Assembly (NCBI GenBank): GCA_002292185.1
Contig: DBBL01000082.1
Location: forward strand, 4,406 to 18,162
Source of the DNA: Akkermansiaceae bacterium UBA985
Lineage (GTDB): Bacteria > Verrucomicrobiota > Verrucomicrobiia > Verrucomicrobiales > Akkermansiaceae
Direction: 5' to 3'
Length of the DNA: 13,757 bases
Below, in pieces: positions 6,828 to 12,188 of the stretch. Position 1 is the first letter of the stretch; every line of letters begins with the position of its first letter. The notes beneath the pieces are model-generated. The model saw only the letters and a list, made by a program, of their open reading frames with translations. It searched no databases and was not told the DNA's origin. The translations under genes were made by a program, and so were the position numbers.

Positions 6828-6867
6828 CTACGCGACAGTTGAAGTAGCACTGCGTGGCAGTTGAAGT
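6828..6867. repeat. 22-nt period direct repeat (two copies)
   Basis: CTACGCGACAGTTGAAGT at 6828-6845 and CTGCGTGGCAGTTGAAGT at 6850-6867 match at 15 of 18 positions, 22 bases apart. All three differences are transitions. Small inverted repeats (GCTAC/GTAGC and ACTGC/GCAGT) sit inside, so each copy could fold into a weak hairpin. It lies between the convergent sulfatase and the NTF2-like gene. Confidence 0.6.
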
Positions 6868-6893
6868 TTAAGTTAACCGCCTAAGGTGGTGGG

Positions 6894-6921
6894 GTTCTTA
6901 GTTCCTCGTTCTTTGTTGGTG
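6894..6921. repeat. Heptanucleotide array GTTCNNN (four units)
   Basis: Four gapless 7-base units, GTTCTTA, GTTCCTC, GTTCTTT and GTTGGTG, all starting with GTT. They end 16 bases before the stop codon of the minus-strand NTF2-like gene. The word GTTCTTAGTTC (6894-6904) occurs again at 13684-13694. Confidence 0.6.
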
Positions 6922-6937
6922 GCTATACCGATTATGC

Positions 6938-7462
6938 TTATGGCAGTGGCTCGATTTTGACCTCAGGGAGTTTGATGTCCTTGGGCAGCTCGGGGAAAAA
7001 AGCCCATAGCTGGTCGGGGTTTGTGTTTACAAAAGTACCATCAAGGTATTTCCATTCGCCCGTCTCACCCTTAGCTGCGATCATAAAGGAGGTGCTCGCT
7101 ATTTTTTGGTCTTTTATAGTCATCACAGAGCTCATGGGCACAAAGCAAACGATCTCATCACCCGCTTTGTAAAATTGACTTGGTTGCTCAACCTTCAGCT
7201 CGCCAATCTTGATGCCCATCTCCATGATTTGCTTAACCCCTTGTGCTGTCGTTTTCTCGAAGTTTTCTTGGCCGCCGACAAGGTTGTGAATGACTGGGTG
7301 TGTGTTCTTGATGAGTAGCTCACTATTCCCGTCGTTGAAGGCCGTCATCATTTCCTGCACTTCCGTAACAACGGCCTTGCTTTCCGATGCGGGTAGATCT
7401 TCTTGAGCGTTTAAGCTTGTGGTGAAAAACAGGAGTGCGAGGAGAGTAAGTAGATGTTTCAT
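6938..7462 (-). CDS. Small secreted protein, possibly NTF2-like fold
   Basis: A 174-residue protein with a clear signal peptide, residues 1-19 (MKHLLTLLALLFFTTSLNA), and likely cleavage before QEDLP. The mature part begins with a helix-like stretch (VVTEVQEMMTAFNDGNSELLIKN), followed by an IG-x-L element and strands such as GDEIVCFVPMSS and GEWKYLDGTFV. This order of helices then a curved sheet, with a closing G-x-W-x-Y-L-D-G, is typical of NTF2-like/SnoaL-like domains, so that fold is a reasonable guess, but I do not recognise a specific family or function. Start is the ATG at 7462-7460 without a Shine-Dalgarno sequence; the leader contains a 12-nt tandem duplication. It converges on the sulfatase and diverges from the ridA-like gene. 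Confidence 0.8.
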   Translation of the reverse strand: MKHLLTLLALLFFTTSLNAQEDLPASESKAVVTEVQEMMTAFNDGNSELLIKNTHPVIHNLVGGQENFEKTTAQGVKQIMEMGIKIGELKVEQPSQFYKAGDEIVCFVPMSSVMTIKDQKIASTSFMIAAKGETGEWKYLDGTFVNTNPDQLWAFFPELPKDIKLPEVKIEPLP

Positions 7463-7466
7463 GTGT

Positions 7467-7490
7467 CGGCTGATTGATGGGCTGATTGAT
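7467..7490. repeat. 12-nt tandem duplication in a 5' leader
   Basis: CGGCTGATTGAT (7467-7478) is followed directly by GGGCTGATTGAT (7479-7490), 11 of 12 identical. It lies 4 bases upstream of the start codon of the minus-strand NTF2-like gene, inside its untranslated leader. Confidence 0.65.
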
Positions 7491-7524
7491 TTAGATATAT
7501 CCAGTTTAGTAAGACGAAGGGGCT

Positions 7525-7552
7525 AGTCTAGGTTTCGGCTGAAGAGTGTCAA
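7525..7552 (-). promoter_or_regulatory. Possible sigma-70 promoter for the NTF2-like gene
   Basis: On the minus strand a perfect -35 hexamer TTGACA (7552-7547) is followed after 16 bases by TAGACT (7530-7525), a 4 of 6 match to the -10 consensus. The palindrome AAAATATTTT (7560-7551) just upstream of the -35 could act as an UP element. The predicted start of transcription is near 7518, leaving a leader of about 55 nt. The -10 is weak, so this is tentative. Confidence 0.35.
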
Positions 7553-7602
7553 AATATTTTTCATGATTGGGTTTTTCTGCTCATTAAGGCTAACTCCAGG
7601 CC

Positions 7603-7956
7603 ATGAGCATTCAGCGACAAGAGACCAAGCAACGTATGAGCCGCATCGTCATTCACAATGACACCGTTTATTTATGCGGGCAGGTTGGTAAAGACGCCAA
7701 TCAAGGCATCACAGAGCAGACGGCAACAATGCTTGAGAAGGTCGATGAGCTACTCCTTCAGGCAGGGTCAGATCGTCAGCACATGCTCTCAGCCACCGTC
7801 TACGTGCGTGACATAAAGGACTTTGCCGCCATGAATGAGGTGTGGGACGCGTGGGTGCCAGAAGGGCATGCCCCAGCGCGGGCCTGTGTGGAAGCGCGCA
7901 TGGCACGGCCTGAGCTCCTTGTGGAGATCTCCGTGGTAGCGGCGCTTAAGGGGTAG
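7603..7956 (+). CDS. RidA family (YjgF/YER057c/UK114) protein
   Basis: A 117-residue protein of the RidA/Rid superfamily, small trimeric enzymes with active sites at subunit interfaces; RidA hydrolyses reactive enamine/imine intermediates from PLP enzymes. Seen here: [10 protein letters not shown] at 22-31, matching the family's Y-L-S-G-Q-V; GITEQT at 35-40; [18 protein letters not shown] at 67-84; and the signature [21 protein letters not shown] at 90-110. R93 is at the position of the catalytic Arg105 of E. coli RidA, and E108 at its acidic partner. The N-terminus with QRMS resembles the Rid subgroups outside true RidA, so the precise substrate is open. ATG at 7603 has no convincing Shine-Dalgarno sequence. 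It diverges from the NTF2-like gene with 140 bp between the starts. I give no symbol because subgroup assignment is uncertain. Confidence 0.9.
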   Translation: MSIQRQETKQRMSRIVIHNDTVYLCGQVGKDANQGITEQTATMLEKVDELLLQAGSDRQHMLSATVYVRDIKDFAAMNEVWDAWVPEGHAPARACVEARMARPELLVEISVVAALKG

Positions 7957-7986
7957 GGGCTAGGCAGGGCGTGTATTCAGCATAGT

Positions 7987-8019
7987 GGATGAGGCTGCTG
8001 GGGGTAATCAGCCTCATCC
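7987..8019. terminator. 11-bp perfect hairpin between convergent genes
   Basis: GGATGAGGCTG (7987-7997) and CAGCCTCATCC (8009-8019) form a perfect 11-bp stem with an 11-base loop. It sits 30 bases after the ridA-like stop and 15 bases after the minus-strand small membrane ORF. There is no T-tract on either side, so it is not a classical intrinsic terminator. A bidirectional terminator or mRNA end-protecting hairpin is the likely role. Confidence 0.5.
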
Positions 8020-8034
8020 TAGCTAATGGGCTCA

Positions 8035-8220
8035 CTAGGTAATTACCAAACTGATCGCCGTGGTGATTAACCAGGCAAATACCAGCCAGCAAATTAAGTT
8101 CAGAGCTAAAGTCGTTAATAGATAGACCCATGTCGAATCTAGGAATTGATTAGTTGGTTGTCCCTGCTTGTTTCCCTCAGTCCAAGGTTCAACTTCATCT
8201 GTTGTTTGCTGAGCTTTCAT
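8035..8220 (-). CDS. Possible small membrane protein
   Basis: A 61-codon open frame. Residues 1-27 are polar (QQTTDEVEPWTEGNKQGQ), and residues 29-61 are one or two close hydrophobic segments (WVYLLTTLALNLICWLVFAWLITTAISLVIT). The sharp split between a soluble N-terminus and a membrane C-terminus is typical of real small membrane proteins and unusual for a chance frame. I know no matching family. It starts at ATG 8220, 101 bp after the lipoprotein gene on the same strand, and the perfect hairpin at 7987-8019 lies just beyond its stop. A 61-codon frame overlaps its end in another frame on the same strand and looks less protein-like. Confidence 0.5.
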   Translation of the reverse strand: MKAQQTTDEVEPWTEGNKQGQPTNQFLDSTWVYLLTTLALNLICWLVFAWLITTAISLVIT

Positions 8221-8321
8221 GGTGTTTCATGTAGTTTCTTACTACACCTAACATTTACAGAGAAATAGAAGCGGCTACTTCGCAGATCTTGCTCATTTAT
8301 GTGCACTACTTGTTTGAGCTC

Positions 8322-8921
8322 TCAGTTCGAGGGCTTCTTTTGATCTGACTTCTGCTTTGGCGTTAGTAGAGGCCGCATTAGTAGAGGCCGTAGCACCACT
8401 GGGGTTTGCTCGTGGTCTAGCAGCACCCATGGATATTTATCCTTACCAAAGTGCCCCCACCAAAGGCGTCCGCCTCTGCGCCACGGGTCAAGAATCAGAC
8501 CCTGCTCGAAGGGCAAGTCCTCCGCGGTGACAACGATCGCATTGTGCTCGAAGTAGTTGCCGCGGTTTGAGGTGGCGAGCCATAGTTTGAGCGTTTTTGA
8601 TTGCAGCTTAAAGAGGGGTGGAAACAAATCATTGCGCCAGTGGTAGCAGAGGCCGCGTTTTTTTAGACCGATGTTTACCAGGCTGTTATTTAGCCAGCCT
8701 ATGCGGGCCGGTTTATAATCTTCTGCAATCCGGATTGATTGCTCGATCGCGGTCACCGCCATCTTGTCTGCCTCCTGAGCACTGACAGTGGCTGAGAGCC
8801 TTTGCAGATCACGGCTGAGTAGTCGTGCCTGATGATCACGCATGGCAGGTGAGCCTGGATTGGCACAGGACGCAATCAAGACAAACAAGAGAGCGGAACA
8901 AAGGCGTGAATAGTGAAACAT
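8322..8921 (-). CDS. Lipoprotein with a possible Cys-His-Asp triad
   Basis: A 199-residue protein. Residues 1-19 (MFHYSRLCSALLFVLIASC) are a lipoprotein signal peptide with lipobox I-A-S-C19, so it should be lipid-anchored to a membrane. The start at ATG 8921 is chosen for this; a longer frame to 9044 adds 41 residues with no protein character and would overlap the divergent frame. The C-terminal half has a compact pattern: GLCYHWRNDL (C92, H94, D98), then GNYFEHNAIVV (H126) and GLILDPWRRGG (D145), then YPW. Cys, then EH, then a D-P-W, with the intervening strands, fits a papain-like or transglutaminase-like cysteine enzyme fold. I have a memory of similar uncharacterised lipoproteins in other bacteria but no name for the family. 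Enzyme activity is inference. Confidence 0.78.
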   Translation of the reverse strand: MFHYSRLCSALLFVLIASCANPGSPAMRDHQARLLSRDLQRLSATVSAQEADKMAVTAIEQSIRIAEDYKPARIGWLNNSLVNIGLKKRGLCYHWRNDLFPPLFKLQSKTLKLWLATSNRGNYFEHNAIVVTAEDLPFEQGLILDPWRRGGRLWWGHFGKDKYPWVLLDHEQTPVVLRPLLMRPLLTPKQKSDQKKPSN

Positions 8922-9102
8922 GTCAATCGTGGCTGCTGCCGAATGGTCTCTAGATTGATCCCGTGCGCTAAGGATGGCTAGAAATTTGTTTTTTTGAGTT
9001 CTCAGCTTGCGTCGGCACTGGGCGTGGCGGGTTGGCATTGCCATAGGCGCTGCTTTGAGTTACCAGTTTCTCGCTTTGACCACTCCAGCTTCCATCAATG
9101 CG

Positions 9103-10719
9103 GTGCCTGCCGCTAGTTCTCGTGAAATTTCACGCCGTCGCACCTTTGCGATCATCTCTCACCCAGATGCGGGAAAAACGACGCTCACCGAGAAGCTGCT
9201 TCTTTACGGAGGAGCGATTGGCTTGGCTGGTAGCGTCACCTCTAAAAAAGAACAGCAGTCCACCTCCAGTGACTGGATGACCATGGAGAAAGAGCGGGGG
9301 ATCTCAGTCTCCTCTACGGTTCTACAGTTCGAATACAACAACTACTGCGTCAACCTGCTCGATACCCCGGGACACCACGACTTCTCTGAAGACACCTACC
9401 GTGTGCTCTCGGCGGTTGATGCGGTGGTCATGGTTATCGATGCGGGTAAGGGCATCGAGGCACAGACCTTGAAGTTGTTTGAGGTTTGCCGCCGGCGAGG
9501 GGTTCCTATTTTTGTCTTTATCAATAAAATGGACCGGCCCTCGCGTCCACCGCTCGAGCTCATCGACGAGCTGGAAAAAGTTCTCAAATTAGCTCCGGCT
9601 CCCGTCAACTGGCCACTCGGAGACGGGCCTCGATTCCGTGGGGTGTATGATCGGAAAAAAGAAGAGGTGCATCTTTTTGAGCGGACCTCTGGCGGCACCT
9701 TCAAGGCACCTCTCGAAGTCGCCGGCATCGAGGATGATAAAGTCCGCGAAGCACTGAGTGAAGACCTCTACGAAACCGTCACCCAAGAAGTCGAGCTGCT
9801 CGACGGCCTTACTGAGCCATTGGAGATCGAGCGGGTTCTCGCTGGTGAGCAGATGCCGATCTTCTTTGGTAGTGCGATGAACAATTTCGGCGTGCAGAAC
9901 ATGCTCGAGAGCTTTTTGGACATGGCACCAGCTCCAGCCGGACGAGTCAGCAGCGGCGAAATGGTGCACCCCAATACCAATCATTTCTCCGGCTTTGTCT
10001 TTAAGATCCAAGCAAACATGAACCCAAGGCACCGTGACCGCGCGGTATTTGTGCGCATCGTCTCTGGGGTGTTTGAGCGCGACATGCAGGTCGTCGATCA
10101 GCGCTCGGGCAAGAAGGTCAGGCTAGGCAATGCACAGAAGCTCTTTGGTCAAGACCGCGAGACACTCGACACCGCCTATGCTGGAGACATCCTCGCTCTC
10201 GTCGGGAACTATGACTTTCTTATCGGCGACACCCTCACCAGCGACCCTAAGGTCGTCTATGATGAGATGCCTCGCTTCACGCCAGAGTGCTTCACCTACA
10301 TCGTCAATAAAGACACCGCCAACATCAAACGCTACCGCTCAGGTATGGAGCAGCTGATGAAAGAAGGCGTCGCCCAGGCCTACCATGTGCATGGCAGTAT
10401 CCAGGCCGTTCCTATGTTAGGGGCAGTCGGGCCTCTCCAGTTCGAGGTACTGCAAGCACGCCTCATCTCCGAGTATCAATGCGAGACGCGGCTCGAACAC
10501 TCTCCATGGACACTGGTCCGCTGGTTTGATGAGAAAGAGCCTGATCCACACAGACGTGACCGTGACGCCCCTGAGGTGCAGCTGCCATCAGGATGCTCCA
10601 TCGCTCGAGACCAGGATGGGAACTGGGTCGTGCTCCTCTCGTCGAAATACATGGTGAGCTCGCTCCAAGAGCGCAACGAGCACCTCATCTTCCGCGAGCA
10701 TGCGCAGGGACAAGATTAG
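9103..10719 (+). CDS. prfC: Peptide chain release factor 3 (RF3)
   Basis: A 538-residue translational GTPase that recycles RF1 and RF2 from the ribosome after termination. The GTPase domain is clear: SHPDAGKTT (G1, 19-27), EKERGISV (G2 region, 62-69), DTPGH (G3, 87-91) and NKMD (G4, 141-144). The RF3-type sequence RRTFAIISHPDAGKTTLTEKLLL and the later VGPLQFEVLQARL confirm RF3 rather than EF-G. E. coli RF3 has 529 residues. No ATG is available: the frame is open back to TTG at 9007, with other candidates TTG 9055, TTG 9076 and GTG 9103. GTG 9103 gives the usual 10-15 residues before RRTF. The upstream codons look like a chance hydrophobic stretch. It ends at an intrinsic terminator. Confidence 0.95.
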   Translation: MPAASSREISRRRTFAIISHPDAGKTTLTEKLLLYGGAIGLAGSVTSKKEQQSTSSDWMTMEKERGISVSSTVLQFEYNNYCVNLLDTPGHHDFSEDTYRVLSAVDAVVMVIDAGKGIEAQTLKLFEVCRRRGVPIFVFINKMDRPSRPPLELIDELEKVLKLAPAPVNWPLGDGPRFRGVYDRKKEEVHLFERTSGGTFKAPLEVAGIEDDKVREALSEDLYETVTQEVELLDGLTEPLEIERVLAGEQMPIFFGSAMNNFGVQNMLESFLDMAPAPAGRVSSGEMVHPNTNHFSGFVFKIQANMNPRHRDRAVFVRIVSGVFERDMQVVDQRSGKKVRLGNAQKLFGQDRETLDTAYAGDILALVGNYDFLIGDTLTSDPKVVYDEMPRFTPECFTYIVNKDTANIKRYRSGMEQLMKEGVAQAYHVHGSIQAVPMLGAVGPLQFEVLQARLISEYQCETRLEHSPWTLVRWFDEKEPDPHRRDRDAPEVQLPSGCSIARDQDGNWVVLLSSKYMVSSLQERNEHLIFREHAQGQD

Positions 10720-10831
10720 CGAGTGGAGTAGGGGCAATGTGAGACTCCCTCCACACAAGGAAGCCTCACACTGTTAGGGGAGCTCATTGAGTCCGAAATA
10801 CACCCATAAACAATACAATATATACCTGAGC

Positions 10832-10871
10832 AAATGGCGTGCCAGCACAGGCAAGTGGTGTGCCATTTTTT
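10832..10871 (+). terminator. Intrinsic terminator of prfC
   Basis: AAATGGCGTGCCA (10832-10844) pairs with TGGTGTGCCATTT (10856-10868), a 13-bp stem with an 11-base loop, followed by a T6 run (10866-10871). Three central pairs are G-U in the plus-strand RNA. They would be A-C mismatches in minus-strand RNA, so the hairpin is oriented for plus-strand termination. It lies 112 nt after the prfC stop. A weaker TGTGAG/CTCACA hairpin at 10738-10770 lies closer to the stop without a T-tract. Confidence 0.8.
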
Positions 10872-10917
10872 AGTAAGCTGCTGTATCTCTTTTATCGCCG
10901 CGTTTACTGTGCGCCAG

Positions 10918-12060
10918 TCATTGGCTTGCTATGATGTAGTCTTGGTCCTCTTTGGAGAGCAGCTCGATCTTGAATTTGCTCATGCGGCCATTTGATTTGC
11001 GAATGCTGACGATCTCTGTTTTGGGATTGTAGGACATCAGGGTGCCTTCGAAATTTGCAGTGCCGCTTGCGTTGTGAAAGGTGCGTTTTTTGTGAACGAC
11101 TGATTCGCTTTCATTTTTATCAGCGAGCAGTTCGATCATATTCTTCGCCGCTGTGGCTCCAATGCGGCCGTACCAGATGCCGCTGCCGAAGTAGTGATAG
11201 GGGCGGTCTGAGCCCGTCTTCTTCCATTCCTCTTGGTTTTGCTCCCAGGTGGGGAAAAGATCCTCGGCGGCCTTGTCAACGAGTTCGCCGGTAGGGAAGG
11301 CCTTGACCTTGTCGATGTTGTTCATTGCCATTTGGGCGTCGAGGACGGTCTTGTTACTTCCTGATGCGGCCGCTGATCCGTGAGTGCCGATGCCACAAAT
11401 GACGAAGGGGAGATCAGGTTTCCCCAATTCATTGCGGACGTCGTTGATGAAGTGCTTCATGTTGTCTTCGTACTGCCCGGGAGAATTGCCAAATTTGTCA
11501 TTGAATCCCTGGAACCAGACAAAGCCTTCTATTTCGAAATCGGCTCCCCTCAATTCGCGGAAGTGCTTTTTGTAGTTCTCCTTCATGTCGATGAATTCCA
11601 TCATCATGTTTTTGTAGGATTCGCCGAATGGTTTTCCGTCGCCGGGATCACCTGCACTGGGAGGACGGAAATTGTGGGAGAGGGAATGTCCGCCCCAAGC
11701 CGTTTTGATAAGGACAACGGGGTCATCGAAATGTTCGCCCATCGCGTGGCCGAATTCGAGCTCGATCCCAGTGCAGCCATTCGATCCAAAGCCGGTAGTC
11801 AGCTCACCTTTGCGATCGAGAAATTTGATGAAGACATCGTCTCTTACGATCCACTTGTCACCGTCTCGCAAATGAACGTAATGTTCGGCTGTTTTTGGAT
11901 CGGAGGCCTGGAAATCGAGCAGGCTATTTTGGGCCTTGCCCTCCATGTTTGATTGCCCGGCAAGAATGAAGGCACGGACGGTTTTGCCGTAAGCGAATCC
12001 GGACGAGGCCAGTAGGCAGCCGCCCAAGAGCACAGTTGGTAGGTATCGATACGGCTTCAT
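10918..12060 (-). CDS. Secreted SASA-type carbohydrate esterase with SHD1-like tail
   Basis: A 380-residue secreted protein. Residues 1-25 are a signal peptide. Residues about 27-312 are a SASA (sialate O-acetylesterase-like, SGNH hydrolase) domain: FILAGQSNMEG with nucleophile S37, IKTAWGGHSL (118-127), GFVWFQGFND (179-188) and the catalytic HYFGSGIWYGRIG (H289). It would remove acyl, usually acetyl, groups from sugars outside the cytoplasm. The block with E in W-x-Q-G-E reads WFQGFND. Residues about 326-376 (RTFHNASGTANFEGTL, then IVSIRKSNGRMSKFKIELLSKEDQDYI) match an SHD1-like domain, a small beta module often appended to secreted verrucomicrobial and planctomycete proteins. Start is ATG 12060 without a Shine-Dalgarno sequence; the A/C-rich leader is heptad-periodic. 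It converges on prfC. Confidence 0.9.
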   Translation of the reverse strand: MKPYRYLPTVLLGGCLLASSGFAYGKTVRAFILAGQSNMEGKAQNSLLDFQASDPKTAEHYVHLRDGDKWIVRDDVFIKFLDRKGELTTGFGSNGCTGIELEFGHAMGEHFDDPVVLIKTAWGGHSLSHNFRPPSAGDPGDGKPFGESYKNMMMEFIDMKENYKKHFRELRGADFEIEGFVWFQGFNDKFGNSPGQYEDNMKHFINDVRNELGKPDLPFVICGIGTHGSAAASGSNKTVLDAQMAMNNIDKVKAFPTGELVDKAAEDLFPTWEQNQEEWKKTGSDRPYHYFGSGIWYGRIGATAAKNMIELLADKNESESVVHKKRTFHNASGTANFEGTLMSYNPKTEIVSIRKSNGRMSKFKIELLSKEDQDYIIASQ

Positions 12061-12069
12061 GATAGGATG

Positions 12070-12111
12070 AGTGATAGTGGATTAAGTGTTAAGCGTTAGT
12101 GGTTAAGGTTG
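12070..12111. repeat. Heptanucleotide array upstream of the esterase gene
   Basis: Six gapless 7-base units, the clearest being AAGTGTT and AAGCGTT (12084-12097) flanked by GTGGATT and AGTGGTT. The esterase gene starts at 12060 on the minus strand, so the array lies in its 5' region, where it reads as A/C-rich CTTAACA-type heptads running up to the ATG. The rest of this spacer (12112-12188) has the AGTTCAAG-type dispersed word and a weak GCAGT/ACTGC hairpin (12156-12174). Confidence 0.5.
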
Positions 12112-12126
12112 AATCTGCAGAGTAAA

Positions 12127-12142
12127 AGTTCAAGCTCTTAGT
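12127..12142. repeat. 16-nt word repeated beyond the ligase gene
   Basis: AGTTCAAGCTCTTAGT here and AGTTCAAGTTCTTAGT at 13677-13692 differ at one base and are in the same orientation. Together they flank the PaaK-like ligase gene. The second copy is embedded in the 13-nt tandem array at the right end. Confidence 0.55.
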
Positions 12143-12188
12143 GCGGGTTTATTGCGCAGTAATCTCCAGACTGCTTTGTTACAGGGGA

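Noticed and set aside
7946..8131. Another 61-codon minus-strand frame near the ridA-like gene
   Set aside because: Runs through the perfect hairpin and overlaps the ridA-like gene's end; less protein-like than the overlapping membrane frame at 8035-8220.
8922..9044. 41-residue extension of the lipoprotein gene
   Set aside because: It would put the lipobox signal peptide in the interior and overlap the divergent prfC upstream frame.
9007..9102. Hydrophobic N-terminal extension of RF3 that looks like a signal peptide
   Set aside because: RF3 is cytoplasmic, and the family starts 10-15 residues before RRTF; the extension is upstream DNA that happens to be open.
9589..10032. 147-codon minus-strand open frame
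   Set aside because: Antisense to the conserved GTPase domains of prfC, with no start context or family pattern.
11380..11952. 190-codon plus-strand open frame
   Set aside because: It lies wholly antisense to the esterase gene, whose motifs are clear; the frame shows no family pattern and is a codon shadow.
12156..12174. GCAGT/ACTGC hairpin as terminator of the ligase gene
   Set aside because: Only 5 bp with a 9-base loop and no T-tract on the minus strand; the T-rich side faces the wrong direction.
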